Origin: Henriciella marina DSM 19595
GTDB taxonomy: Bacteria; Pseudomonadota; Alphaproteobacteria; Caulobacterales; Hyphomonadaceae
NCBI RefSeq assembly: GCF_000376805.1
Contig: NZ_AQXT01000002.1
Coordinates: 2,790,001 to 2,854,000, forward strand
Direction: 5' to 3'
Length of the DNA stretch: 64,000 nucleotides
The position numbers were made by a program, and so were the translations under genes. A model generated the notes under the pieces. It saw only the letters and a list, made by a program, of their open reading frames with translations. It was not told the origin of the DNA and did not search any database. Shown one piece after another: positions 19,952-28,429 of the stretch (position 1 is the first letter of the stretch; each line of letters begins with the position of its first letter).

Positions 19952-20683
19952 ATGATCAGGGCGTTCGCAAATCCGCACCGTTTCATGGCGCTGTCGCGCT
20001 GGCTCGCGCCGGCCTGTCTGGCTGTTGGCGCCTTGCTTATGGTCTGGAGCGTCTGGCAAGGCCTCTGGATCGTGCCGCAGGATGACTATCAGGGCGGCGA
20101 CATCATGCGCGCCATGTTCATCCACGTCCCATCCGCCTGGCTCGCCATGGGCAGCTATATGGGCCTCGCCGCGACCAGCCTGATCTGGTTCGTCTGGCGA
20201 CACGAGCTCGCTGATATGGCAGCCAAATCCATCGCACCGCTGGGCGCAGCCTACACGGCGCTGTGCCTCGCGACGGGAAGCATCTGGGGCAAGCCGACAT
20301 GGGGCACCTGGTGGCTCTGGGATGATGCGCGGATGATGTCGGTGCTGGTCATGTTCTTCCTGTTTCTTGGCTATATGGCGCTGCGGGCGGCGATGGAGAC
20401 GCGCCAGAAAGCGGCGCGGGCAGGCGCGATACTCGCCATGGTCGGGGCGGTGAATGTGCCGCTCATCAAATTCTCGGTCGATATCTGGTCGTCCATCCAT
20501 CAGGATGCGAGCGTGCTGCGGCTTGATGGCCCGGCCATGCCGCCTGTCTATCTGACGCCGCTCCTGATTGGCGGACTTGCACACATGATCTTCTTCGCTG
20601 GCCTGACCATGATGTTGATGCGGTCTGAGGTCTGGCGTCGGCGCGGCGACGTGCTGATCGCGCGCAAGCTGGCGGGGGCCTGA
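19952..20683 (+). CDS. ccmC: heme handling protein CcmC
   Basis: 243-residue six-helix inner-membrane protein. The tryptophan-rich periplasmic loop WGKPTWGTWWLWDDARMMS (heme-handling WWD domain) is present, and HVPSAWLAMGSYMG contains the conserved His that ligates heme. It attaches heme to CcmE. ATG 19952 follows GGGGACGAG. ccmD begins four bases after the stop. Confidence 0.95.
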   Translation: MIRAFANPHRFMALSRWLAPACLAVGALLMVWSVWQGLWIVPQDDYQGGDIMRAMFIHVPSAWLAMGSYMGLAATSLIWFVWRHELADMAAKSIAPLGAAYTALCLATGSIWGKPTWGTWWLWDDARMMSVLVMFFLFLGYMALRAAMETRQKAARAGAILAMVGAVNVPLIKFSVDIWSSIHQDASVLRLDGPAMPPVYLTPLLIGGLAHMIFFAGLTMMLMRSEVWRRRGDVLIARKLAGA

Positions 20684-20687
20684 GATC

Positions 20688-20846
20688 ATGCTTCCGGTTT
20701 TCGAACAGAACGCGGCCTATATCTGGGCGATCTATGTCATAGGCTTTATCGTGCCGGTGGGCCTGACTGTCTTTGCGCTGATGCGGGCGCGGATCGCCAA
20801 ACGCCGCTTGGACCGGTTGCAGGCTGAACGGGAGCAGGCATCATGA
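20688..20846 (+). CDS. ccmD: heme exporter protein CcmD
   Basis: 52-residue protein found by reading the gap between ccmC and ccmG: MLPVFEQNAAYIWAIYVIG, then one membrane helix (about residues 10-32) and a basic, charged cytoplasmic tail rich in Arg and Glu. Size, single helix and basic tail are exactly CcmD-like; it stabilises the CcmABC-CcmE complex. The TGA at 20844-20846 overlaps the ATG of ccmG (ATGA). Confidence 0.9.
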   Translation: MLPVFEQNAAYIWAIYVIGFIVPVGLTVFALMRARIAKRRLDRLQAEREQAS

Positions 20847-21364
20847 AGCTCTGGCAGGCCCTTCTACCGTTGGCGCTGCTCGGCGGGCTGGGCGTGCTCG
20901 GCGCCTATCAGCTGCTGCAGCCAGACGATGAGAGCTTTGTTGCCAAGGCCAACCGGCAGGCGCCTGCGCGCACATTTCCGCTACTCGATGCGCCAGACAG
21001 CGAGATCGGCTTTGCGCCGCCGCCCGGTGACATGCCGGTCATGGTCAACCTTTTTGCCAGCTGGTGCGCGCCCTGCCGGGCAGAGCATGGCGATATCACA
21101 GAGCTCGCGCGGCAGTTTCCAGGCCAGGTCTATGGCCTTGCCTACAAGGACGCGCCGGAGGCAACGCGCGGCTTTCTGGCCGAGCTTGGCAATCCATTCG
21201 AAGAGATCGGGGTCGACCGGTCAGGCCAGGGCGGTCTCGATTTCGGGCTGACAGGCGTGCCGGAAACATTCGTGATCAGCCCTGAGGGCCAGATCATCCT
21301 GCATGTGCGCGGTCCGCTGGACCCGGAGCGCAGCCGAGAGGTCGCCGAAGCGCTCGGAGGCTAG
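20843..21364 (+). CDS. ccmG: periplasmic thiol:disulfide oxidoreductase CcmG/DsbE
   Basis: 173 residues: an N-terminal signal anchor (LLPLALLGGLGVLGAYQLL) and a thioredoxin-fold domain with LFASWCAPCRAEH (active CxxC), a GLAYKD segment, and the cis-Pro region GLTGVPETFVISPEG. It reduces apocytochrome c cysteines for heme ligation. Last gene of the ccm operon here; ccmE, ccmF and ccmH are not in the window. It overlaps ccmD by four bases. Confidence 0.94.
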   Translation: MKLWQALLPLALLGGLGVLGAYQLLQPDDESFVAKANRQAPARTFPLLDAPDSEIGFAPPPGDMPVMVNLFASWCAPCRAEHGDITELARQFPGQVYGLAYKDAPEATRGFLAELGNPFEEIGVDRSGQGGLDFGLTGVPETFVISPEGQIILHVRGPLDPERSREVAEALGG

Positions 21365-21368
21365 ACGC

Positions 21369-21965
21369 CTACTTTTTCTTCTTCTTTTTCTTCTTCTTGT
21401 CGGACTTGGGCTTGGACGGTTTGTCGGCCTTGTCCTTCTTGCCCTTTTTAGGCTTGTCTTTCTTGTCCTTGCTATCGCCATCCACCGCGCTCTCGGCGAC
21501 TGTCTCGTCGATCTCGGCTTCATCATTCGGGGCGCCAATCGCGCTCAGCGAGACGATGAAACCGGCCCGGCGGTTGGATCTCACCAGCGAGAGGAGGTCC
21601 CTGTCAGCGGCTTCGACGCCGGGCAGGGCCGCGTCATAGACTTCGCGCCCTTTCGGCAGCAGCGACACCGCCTTGGCGCGCGCGTCCTCTGGCGAGGTCA
21701 CACGTTCGATATAGCCTGCCGCTTCCATCCGGCGGACCATTTCAGCCAGGGTGGAGCGGTCGATCCCGGTGCGGTCAACGAGGCTGGACTGGCTCTGTCC
21801 CCCCTGCGCGGCGAGGGCGGCGAGGACAGCAAACTGGCGAAGGGTCAATCCTTGCCGGGAAAGCGTTTCAGCCGAGAGGTTCACCGCCGCCTGCTGGGCG
21901 CGATGCAGCAGATGACTGGGCGATGTGGACAGATCGAAGCCCTGCTTGTCTTGTTCGTCGGCCAT
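21369..21965 (-). CDS. MarR-family regulator with a lysine-rich C-terminal tail
   Basis: 198 residues. Residues about 15-145 form a MarR winged helix: LTLRQFAVLAALAAQGG, the recognition region QSSLVDRTGIDRSTLAEMVRRMEAAGYIERV, and the wing DARAKAVSLLPKGREVYDAAL. After about residue 150 the protein turns into an acidic stretch (DEAEIDETVAESAVDGD) then a long KDKKDKPKKGKKDK-type tail ending in nine lysines. Such tails are known on some alphaproteobacterial regulators and histone-like proteins and suggest non-specific DNA contact. The tail DNA is a purine-rich AAG/AAA repeat (21371-21415) that could change length by slippage. Confidence 0.85.
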   Translation of the reverse strand: MADEQDKQGFDLSTSPSHLLHRAQQAAVNLSAETLSRQGLTLRQFAVLAALAAQGGQSQSSLVDRTGIDRSTLAEMVRRMEAAGYIERVTSPEDARAKAVSLLPKGREVYDAALPGVEAADRDLLSLVRSNRRAGFIVSLSAIGAPNDEAEIDETVAESAVDGDSKDKKDKPKKGKKDKADKPSKPKSDKKKKKKKKK

Positions 21966-22076
21966 CTTGAACTATCCTTGCTAGTCTTCGCTGCACCCGC
22001 TCTATAACCAGTATCTGGAAACAAACCGTGTGCGGATCAATGCAGTTTTCCAATAAAGCACCACGTTGACAGGTTA

Positions 22077-22613
22077 ATGACACAGACGATCGACGAGAAA
22101 TTCGAACTTCGCGTGCCGGACGGCGATGACCGTGAGCGCAGGCAATGCCTGACCTGCGGCTTTGTCGACTATCGCAATCCAAGAATTGTGGCAGGTTCAG
22201 TCGTGACGAAGGGTGACCAGATCCTTCTCTGCAAGCGCGCCATTGAGCCGCGAAAGGGCTTCTGGACCTTGCCTGCGGGCTATATGGAGCTTGGCGAGAC
22301 GGTTGAGGAAGCGGCCCAGCGCGAAGCACGCGAGGAGGCCTGCGCCGATATAAAGATTGACCGTATGCTGGCGACCTATTCCATTCCGCGCATCGGGCAG
22401 GTGCAGATCATGTTCCGGGCGACGCTGGAGTCAGAGTTTGCGGTCGGCCCTGAAAGCCTCGAAGTGCAGCTCTTCGACTGGAAGGATATCCCGTGGTCGG
22501 AGCTTGCCTTCCCGACAGTCGTCTGGGCGCTGACGCATTATGCCGAAACCCGGCACAGCTCTGATTTTGTGGCGTTCGGAAACCCGGACGGGACCGACAA
22601 GGTTACGCGCTAG
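22077..22613 (+). CDS. NUDIX hydrolase with short N-terminal Cys motif
   Basis: 178 residues. The Nudix box is complete: GYMELGETVEEAAQREAREEACADI (Gx5Ex7REUxEExGU, with Ala where Gly usually stands before the last hydrophobic residue). The N-terminus has RRQCLTCGFVDYRNPRIVAG, the CxxCG of the Nudix_N_2 zinc-ribbon family, but only this one Cys pair is present, so zinc binding is doubtful. Probable hydrolysis of a nucleoside diphosphate derivative. Its stop overlaps by eleven bases the end of the convergent septation-protein gene. Confidence 0.87.
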   Translation: MTQTIDEKFELRVPDGDDRERRQCLTCGFVDYRNPRIVAGSVVTKGDQILLCKRAIEPRKGFWTLPAGYMELGETVEEAAQREAREEACADIKIDRMLATYSIPRIGQVQIMFRATLESEFAVGPESLEVQLFDWKDIPWSELAFPTVVWALTHYAETRHSSDFVAFGNPDGTDKVTR

Positions 22614-23376
22614 CTTCGCGCTCGGCTTCTGGCTTGTCGTCATCGCTGTTGCGAAGATGCTTCATCGTATAAGGCACATTGGCTGCACCAAAGGCGAGCG
22701 TGATGACCCAGGTGCCGAGCTTCCACCAGGTCGCCCAGGCATCCTCGAAACTGCGTGCCCCGAACGTGATGCCGAGAAAGTCATACTCGCCAGCGGGTGC
22801 CCAGAGCAGACCTGCAATGTAGAGCGGCTGTTCGAGCGGCGGCACGAAATAGCGCCAGATGAACTCATTCGCGGCTGCCATGAAAACGAAATAGCCGCCC
22901 CAGCGAATGGCCAGCTGTGTCCATGCATGGTCAGGCAGGTCAAAGACCGTCTTGAACATCACTTTCCAGATATTCGTGCCAGAGGCGAGCGAGCCAAAGA
23001 TGAAGGCGGCTAGGATCAGCTGCTGGATGGTTGGCTTGGCATAAATGAAGCCCTTGTCCTGCAGCACGATGCCAATGATGCCGAAAGAGCCGACGATGCC
23101 TGCGCTCATCAGCGTAAAGAGCGGCACACGGCCACCTGTCAGGAGGCGGCGGGCAATGAAACCGACCGTCAGAATGATCAGCACACCTGTCGCCCAGTAG
23201 AGCGCGGTATCGCTGTTGATGGCGACCCCCATGCCACCAATCGTCGTTTCGATATCGATATCGAGCAGCCGGATCAGATTATAGATTGCCACAAAGGCCA
23301 TCACGGGCAGCAATTCGCCCCAGATCTGGTTGGCTTTATTGGCGGCGGTGCCAAGGTCGTCTTTTTTATCGGTCAT
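22603..23376 (-). CDS. inner-membrane-spanning septation protein (YciB/IspA family)
   Basis: 257 residues with about six to seven membrane helices. Family features: NQIWGELLPVMAFVAIYNLI at the N-terminus and the conserved pattern ATGVLIILTVGFIARRLLTGGRVPLFTLMSAG, then QLAIRWGGYFVFMAAANEFIWR, the strongest YciB signature. YciB-type proteins influence cell-envelope integrity and division. It is longer than E. coli YciB (179 aa) because of an extra C-terminal segment before the last helix. Start at ATG 23376; the flippase gene ends 7 bases upstream on the same strand. Confidence 0.87.
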   Translation of the reverse strand: MTDKKDDLGTAANKANQIWGELLPVMAFVAIYNLIRLLDIDIETTIGGMGVAINSDTALYWATGVLIILTVGFIARRLLTGGRVPLFTLMSAGIVGSFGIIGIVLQDKGFIYAKPTIQQLILAAFIFGSLASGTNIWKVMFKTVFDLPDHAWTQLAIRWGGYFVFMAAANEFIWRYFVPPLEQPLYIAGLLWAPAGEYDFLGITFGARSFEDAWATWWKLGTWVITLAFGAANVPYTMKHLRNSDDDKPEAEREASA

Positions 23377-23383
23377 ACAGCCA

Positions 23384-24844
23384 TTACGAAGCAGGGGTCT
23401 CTGTGGATGCGCGGAGCCTGTCTTGCACGAATGACCGTGCACCTCCAGCATCAATGACCAGAGCGGCTGCCAGATAGACAATACCACCGGCAATGGCTTT
23501 CGCGATCAGCTCTGGCCAGCTGCCAAAGTCCGGTATCAGCGCGATGGCCGGCCACATGGCGAGCGATGCGGCCGCGATTTTGAGCGTGGAGACAAGAGGG
23601 AACGGGAAGGCGATATAGCGTCTGCCGCGTGCGGCGATGACCAGAATGCCGATCGAATAGCTGAGAATGGTCGCGCCAACGGCGCCGATAATTCCAAATT
23701 GCGGGATCAGGATGAGGTTGGCGGCGATGTTCACCCCAGCTGGGATTAGCATCAATAGCGCCTGTTCCCCCGTCTTCTGTGCCAGCTGAAACGCCTCCGC
23801 ATAGTAATGCATCAGGAGGCCATTCATCAGGCCGGCAAAAGCGATCCACGGAATGATCAGCGCGGCCTGTTCCCGAAGTTCCTCGCCAATCAGTGCTTGA
23901 GATAGCGGCACTGCCACCAGCGCGAGGCCGGTCGCAGCGGGGAGCCCGATCAGAAGCATGGTCGAGACAAGGTTTTTAGCTTCGTCTTTTGCGGCATCGG
24001 GGCCCTGTTCTTCAAAGGCTGCGAGGACCAGCGGCGCCCCGGCCATGGCGGCCCAGGCGCAGAGAAGCAGGATCGTCTTGTCGGCGACGCCATAGCCGGC
24101 GGCATAAGCGCCGACGGCAGCCTCGCCAAGAAAGACGGAGATAAGGAACCGGTCCGCGACAGAGAGCAGCAGGTCCAGCGAAAGCGCGGCCGCAATGGGC
24201 AAGCCATAGGCATAATAGCTGCGGATCTTGACCTTCTCAGGCCTTGCGCGCCCCGCAGCTTTCTGAAGCCAGATGAGCTGCGGCACGCCGACGATGAGGC
24301 CGGAAACGGTGAGCCCCATAAAGGGCGCGGCGGCCCCTGCATCAGTGGCCCAGGCGATCAGTGCGCCGATTACGAATCCGCCCAGAAGTTTGAATGAATA
24401 GACAAGGACATAGCGTTGGACCTGCTGGCTGGCGCGGTGTGCTTCGAGCGTTGCCTGCACCAGCGTACCCACCGGCATGAGGAGAGCGATCCATGGCAGG
24501 ATGGCGAGGTAACGCGGCATGTGCGCAACCGCCGCTGCAAGCGCGACCATTGCTATGGCCGCCAAGAGGAGAGAACGAAGCAGAAGGGCGCGGACCGTGG
24601 CGAAGTGAACCGCCAGTTCTTCGGGGCCCTCCGCCCGCGCCTTGGCGGTATAGCGGTAGGCGGCTGCCTCACCGGGTGCCAGCGTCAGCGTGTGGATCAG
24701 CGCCATGACCGAGACCATCAGCGCATAGCGGCCATATTCTTCTGGCCCGAGGAGGCGCGTGAAGACGTAGACCGCGCCAAATGAGGCAAGGGCGCTTGCC
24801 AGATTGGCGGGCAGATAGCCTGCAAGGTGACGGGCAAGTTTCAT
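23384..24844 (-). CDS. polysaccharide flippase (Wzx/MATE-like, oligosaccharide flippase family)
   Basis: 486-residue membrane protein with 12-14 hydrophobic helices spread over its length, starting with SALASFGAVYVFTRLLGPEEYGRYALMVS, a hallmark of the polysaccharide-biosynthesis flippase family (helix 1, then L-G-P-E-x-Y/F-G). It probably moves lipid-linked sugars across the inner membrane. It is not beside glycosyltransferase genes; the nearest are in the casposon 6 kb away. Part of a minus-strand run with the septation protein and an EamA transporter. Confidence 0.88.
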   Translation of the reverse strand: MKLARHLAGYLPANLASALASFGAVYVFTRLLGPEEYGRYALMVSVMALIHTLTLAPGEAAAYRYTAKARAEGPEELAVHFATVRALLLRSLLLAAIAMVALAAAVAHMPRYLAILPWIALLMPVGTLVQATLEAHRASQQVQRYVLVYSFKLLGGFVIGALIAWATDAGAAAPFMGLTVSGLIVGVPQLIWLQKAAGRARPEKVKIRSYYAYGLPIAAALSLDLLLSVADRFLISVFLGEAAVGAYAAGYGVADKTILLLCAWAAMAGAPLVLAAFEEQGPDAAKDEAKNLVSTMLLIGLPAATGLALVAVPLSQALIGEELREQAALIIPWIAFAGLMNGLLMHYYAEAFQLAQKTGEQALLMLIPAGVNIAANLILIPQFGIIGAVGATILSYSIGILVIAARGRRYIAFPFPLVSTLKIAAASLAMWPAIALIPDFGSWPELIAKAIAGGIVYLAAALVIDAGGARSFVQDRLRASTETPAS

Positions 24845-24880
24845 TGCCCCCGCCCCTAGCAGAGATATCCGAAGGGAGGA

Positions 24881-25741
24881 TTAAAGGCCGGTCTCAAGCA
24901 GGAGAAGCCCAGCCGCCAGGATGCAGGCCGCGACGATGCGGCGAGGCCCGAACCCCTCCTTGAGAAACACCGCGCCCAGGATCGCCCCGAAGACGACAGA
25001 GGTTTCGCGCATGGCCGTAACCGTTGCGGCATCGGTCATCGAAAAGGCGAGCAGGGCCGCGCCATAGGAGATGACGGACGACACCCCGCCAACCATGCCG
25101 CCGACCAGCTGGGGTCTCAGCCTCTGAAAAAGCTGGCCGCGGCGCGTCCACATCGTCACGGCGGTCGTGGCGATCCAGTCCAGCATGAAAAGCCAGACGA
25201 TGAAGGTGAACCGGTTCTCCGCAAGACGGACCCCATAGGCGTCGGTCACCGAATAGAGACCGATGCCAAGCGCGGTAAGGCCTGCCCAGAAGAGGGCGAC
25301 CCGGTCGAGAGAGGCCTGATCCAGCGACTTGCCGGCAGGAAGCGCGAAGACGATCAGGGCCAGCGTCGCGAGCGTTAGCCCCGCCCAGCCCACAAGCGTC
25401 GGCATCTCGCTCAGGGCAAAAACCGCGATGATGGCGGTCATGAGCGGAGCGAGGCCACGCATGACCGGGAAGACCAGCGAAAGGTCGCCGCGATGCAGCG
25501 CGCGGATCATGAAGAACTGATAGATCCAGTGGGCCCCGATCGCCATCGCGATGGCGGGCCAGAGCGCGGCTTCCGGGAACGGAACGAAGAAGGCAAAAGG
25601 CAGGACGCAGAGCGCCGATGTAACCGAAAGAACCATGCGCGCGCTGAGCACATCGCCGCCGCGTTTGACCGCGAAATTGGCGAGCGCCACGGTCACAGCC
25701 GAAAGCAGGCAGAGAAGAAGGGGAAAGGCAGTAGCGGGCAT
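24881..25741 (-). CDS. EamA-family (DMT superfamily) transporter
   Basis: 286 residues with ten hydrophobic helices in two repeated halves, as in the drug/metabolite transporter superfamily. The first half has VALANFAVKRGGDVLSARMV and the end of each half has the EamA pattern, e.g. LVFPVMRGLAPLMTAIIAVFALSEMPTLVGWAGLTLATLALIVF and MRETSVVFGAILGAVFLKEGFGPRRIVAACILAAGLLLL. Substrate unknown. 36 bases upstream of the flippase gene on the same strand. Confidence 0.87.
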   Translation of the reverse strand: MPATAFPLLLCLLSAVTVALANFAVKRGGDVLSARMVLSVTSALCVLPFAFFVPFPEAALWPAIAMAIGAHWIYQFFMIRALHRGDLSLVFPVMRGLAPLMTAIIAVFALSEMPTLVGWAGLTLATLALIVFALPAGKSLDQASLDRVALFWAGLTALGIGLYSVTDAYGVRLAENRFTFIVWLFMLDWIATTAVTMWTRRGQLFQRLRPQLVGGMVGGVSSVISYGAALLAFSMTDAATVTAMRETSVVFGAILGAVFLKEGFGPRRIVAACILAAGLLLLETGL

Positions 25742-26169
25742 CGCCTGCCCTGTCGGTCTGGAGCGGCGTGTTTGTCAAGCTTGGGCGGCGGCGGGAAAGA
25801 AGCGCACAAGGACCGCTGGCGCCGTCTCGGCGCTTGTGTCCCGTCGACCTATTAACTAGGTGGGTGCCAGATAGGATAGGCCACGGCCAGTCCCAGCGCC
25901 AGCTCCCTTGACGAAACTTAAGGTCGGCGGACAGCTGGCTTCCTCGAACGCCGCAGCCCTTGTGCTACCCTATCAGATAATGCGCCGCCCCCCTTTTGAA
26001 CAGGGGAGATGCAGCGGCGCGTGGCTGTGCAGCGATAAGCCGGCCGCATGACACGGATTTCATGAAAAACGATTATATTACAATGCGCACATCTAACGGC
26101 GCTGTGGGTTGAAGGGGGCGCCTCTATCTGTTTGGCTGGTCGTCGAACCGCAATGAAAGGAGACACCCC
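25742..26169. other. intergenic stretch, promoter region only
   Basis: 428 bp with no convincing gene: open frames across it are Arg/Pro/Ser-rich shadows. Around 26062-26090 the sequence is AT-rich (AACGATTATATTACAATG), a likely promoter for the DUF4168 gene, and AAAGGAG at 26156-26162 is its ribosome-binding site. Confidence 0.45.
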
Positions 26170-26562
26170 ATGTCTCACACGACACTTCGCACGACCGTTG
26201 GCGCAGCGCTCGCCGCAGCCATGATGTTTGGCGGCACCGCCGCTGTGGCCCAGCAAAGCGTCCCGCAAGAGGCTCAGCCCCGCCAGGCACAGCCGCAGAT
26301 CGAGCCGGTGACCGACGCTGAAATCTCACAATTCGTTGCTGCCAATGACGCGGTAGGCGAGATCGCAGCAGAGGTTACGCCTCAGCTCGAAGCAGCAACC
26401 GATCAGGAAGCGGCCCAGGCCCTGCAGGCTGAGGCCCAGGAAAGCATGATCGCCGCGATCAATGATGAAGGCCTGACGCCTCAGCGCTTCACCCAGATTG
26501 CGCAACTGGCGCAAATGGATCAGGAGCTTGCGACCAAGCTGCGCGCAGAAATGAACAGCTAA
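26170..26562 (+). CDS. DUF4168 secreted protein
   Basis: 130-residue precursor. A Sec signal ends AVAQQ (about residue 28); a Gln/Pro-rich linker follows, then a helical domain with TDAEISQFVAANDAV, ESMIAAINDEGLTPQRFTQIAQLAQMDQEL, the DUF4168 pattern. Family function is unknown; members are periplasmic or secreted helical proteins. An AAAGGAG site precedes the ATG, and a strong hairpin terminator follows, so it is probably a single-gene transcript. Confidence 0.82.
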   Translation: MSHTTLRTTVGAALAAAMMFGGTAAVAQQSVPQEAQPRQAQPQIEPVTDAEISQFVAANDAVGEIAAEVTPQLEAATDQEAAQALQAEAQESMIAAINDEGLTPQRFTQIAQLAQMDQELATKLRAEMNS

Positions 26563-26589
26563 AACGCTGATATCAAAGCAATCCTGTTC

Positions 26590-26622
26590 AAAGCCCTGCC
26601 ACCCCGGCGGGGCTTTGTTTTT
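26590..26622 (+). terminator. rho-independent terminator after the DUF4168 gene
   Basis: Arms AAAGCCCTGCC (26590-26600) and GGCGGGGCTTT (26606-26616), with one wobble pair, 5-base loop, then GTTTTTG. Confidence 0.85.
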
Positions 26623-26730
26623 GTGCGCCATAAATTCCGCCCCCGGAAGAATTGAGATATCACTTGTCTTTGAGCGCGGCCGGTGGAAGTCTTGCCGCTT
26701 GAACCCGTCAGGCATTTCGTGAGGTGGAGA

Positions 26731-27255
26731 ATGAGATATCTTCTGGTGGCCGGTCTTCTTGCGCTAACGGCCTGCGGCGGCAATGACAGCGACCCGCCTG
26801 AGATGCCCGCTTCAGGCGGCGATAGCGTCGGTGCAGGCGGAGAGATGCCGGTCGAGCAGCAGCCGCTTCCGGAGATCGTGTCACCGCTAGCAGAGGCCCC
26901 GCCGCTGATGCCCGGCACCTATTGCTATTACCGCGACGATGAGAACGTCACCGAGGGCCTGCAGGTCAACGTGATGGATGACGGGGCCGTCAGCGGCAGC
27001 AATTTTGGCATCATTCACCAGGAGGCTGCCGGCTATTACGCGGCCTTCTCCACCGTGCTGAGTAATGGCGCTCTGGACGATACCGCAGCGGTGACATTCG
27101 ACACACGAACAGAGGTCGATGGAGACAGCCAGAGCAGCAGCGCCATCTGGTATCTCAGCGAAAAAGGCGCCGTGCCCGACGGGCTGGACATCATGCCCGA
27201 GCCTTCGCCCTGTGAGGGGCTCGAAGATAAGGTCCAGACCGAAGGCGCGCCTTAA
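26731..27255 (+). CDS. hypothetical lipoprotein
   Basis: 174-residue precursor from ATG 26731 (ribosome-binding GAGGTGGAG just before). Lipobox LLALTACGG with Cys15, then a Gly/Pro/Glu-rich linker to about residue 60. The globular part contains MPGTYCYYRDDENVTEGLQVNVMDDGAVSG and a closing PEPSPCEGLEDKV; two Cys could form a disulfide. I recognise no family. It is flanked by terminators on both sides, so probably transcribed alone. Confidence 0.65.
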   Translation: MRYLLVAGLLALTACGGNDSDPPEMPASGGDSVGAGGEMPVEQQPLPEIVSPLAEAPPLMPGTYCYYRDDENVTEGLQVNVMDDGAVSGSNFGIIHQEAAGYYAAFSTVLSNGALDDTAAVTFDTRTEVDGDSQSSSAIWYLSEKGAVPDGLDIMPEPSPCEGLEDKVQTEGAP

Positions 27256-27275
27256 AAGACCGCCCGAAAATGCAA

Positions 27276-27313
27276 AAAGCCCCGGCTTTTCAAGGGCCGG
27301 GGCTTTCGTGTTT
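27276..27313 (+). terminator. rho-independent terminator after the hypothetical lipoprotein
   Basis: Perfect 11-bp arms AAAGCCCCGGC (27276-27286) and GCCGGGGCTTT (27296-27306), 9-base loop, followed by a short T-rich stretch. It sits between convergent genes and may serve both. Confidence 0.85.
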
Positions 27314-27326
27314 CGGGCGTGAGCAT

Positions 27327-27725
27327 CTAATTCAGTAGCTGCGTCACCAGTTGCGTGGCGAGCTGGACCATCACCACATCGCCGTCGACTTCGGCATAAT
27401 AATAGCCATCGCGCGGGGCGCTGAGGCCGTAACGGTCATAGTCGCGGATTACGCGGTAATCACGATAGGTCCGGCCATTGTACCGGATGGCGTCGCGCTG
27501 GCCATCTTCATAGCCGTCATTATAGGCACGCTGCTCATCGCGGCGGTCATCCCAGCGGTCACGGTCGCGGTCGCGGTAATGACCCCGGTCACCGGCAGGC
27601 GAACACAGGCCCTTCTTGGCGTGTCCTGGCGGGCAGTGTGGCGGGTCGGCAAAAGCCGGGGCGGCTGTGGCGGCGAAAGCGGTTGCAATAGCCGCGAAGG
27701 CGCTGTTTCGCATGAGGTTTTTCAT
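27327..27725 (-). CDS. RcnB-like secreted protein
   Basis: 132-residue precursor. Signal peptide AAIATAFAATAAPAFA, then CPPGHAKKGLCSP, a charged segment with repeated Arg-Asp (RDRDRDRWDDRRDEQ), and the RcnB-like C-terminus IRYNGRTYRDYRVIRDYDRYGLSAPRDGYYYAEVDGDVVMV. RcnB in E. coli is a periplasmic protein for Ni/Co homeostasis; this family is broad and the role here is uncertain. Start ATG 27725. A palindrome CCTTAAC-ttcg-GTTAAGG-like lies about 80 bases upstream (27800-27817). Confidence 0.8.
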   Translation of the reverse strand: MKNLMRNSAFAAIATAFAATAAPAFADPPHCPPGHAKKGLCSPAGDRGHYRDRDRDRWDDRRDEQRAYNDGYEDGQRDAIRYNGRTYRDYRVIRDYDRYGLSAPRDGYYYAEVDGDVVMVQLATQLVTQLLN

Positions 27726-27821
27726 TCTTCCAATGTCCTTTCGATGCGTTCTGCACGGCATTCAAACGGACAGGATGAGCGCGCAGTTCCGCGCCGCCGC
27801 CTTAACTTCGGTTAAGGTGAG

Positions 27822-28232
27822 CTATTTCGCGAACAGGCGCGACATGTCGGCAAAGGCCTTGATCTCAATCGCGTTGCCGGAGGGGTCGGTAAAGAACATG
27901 GTCGCCTGCTCACCGGGCTCTCCCTTGAAACGGATATAGGGCTCGATCAGGAAATCCACGTTGCCTTCAAGACGTTGCGACAGCGCCTGCCAGCTCTCCA
28001 TGTCGAGAACCAGCCCGAAATGGCGAACAGGTACACCCTTGCCATCAACCTTGTTGGTCTGCCCCCCGCCGCAGAGATCGGGCGCGAGATGCGCGACGAT
28101 CTGATGCCCATAGAAGTCAAAGTCGATCCACTCGGCGCTCGACCGGCCTTCGGGGCAGCCCAGAAGCTCACCGTAGAAGCGCCGCGCGGCGGCAAGGTCA
28201 TGGACGGGGAAGGCAAGATGGAAAGGATGCAT
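27822..28232 (-). CDS. VOC-family (glyoxalase/dioxygenase fold) protein
   Basis: 136 residues with two beta-alpha-beta-beta-beta modules: HLAFPVHDLAAARRFYGELLGC at the start and RHFGLVLDMESWQALSQRL in the second half, closing with FFTDPSGNAIEIKAF. Metal-ligand candidates are His5 and His in the second module plus Glu of NAIEIK. Members include glyoxalase-like and dioxygenase-like enzymes; substrate unknown. Confidence 0.85.
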   Translation of the reverse strand: MHPFHLAFPVHDLAAARRFYGELLGCPEGRSSAEWIDFDFYGHQIVAHLAPDLCGGGQTNKVDGKGVPVRHFGLVLDMESWQALSQRLEGNVDFLIEPYIRFKGEPGEQATMFFTDPSGNAIEIKAFADMSRLFAK

Positions 28233-28429
28233 GGGCGGAAATTCGCGTGGATCGAGGGCCGGGTCAATCTGTGAATTTGCAGTCGGAAAGTTCGCGGCTC
28301 TGAGGGTAATTCGACGGTGTCGCCACGGTGCACGGGCGGTGTCTGGGCGGTGCTTTTTGAAGCTGATATGCGTTTCCGGGAATTCTACAGTTTTTGTCGA
28401 TCTCGTCGCGCCCCGCTAGAGTGCCTGCC

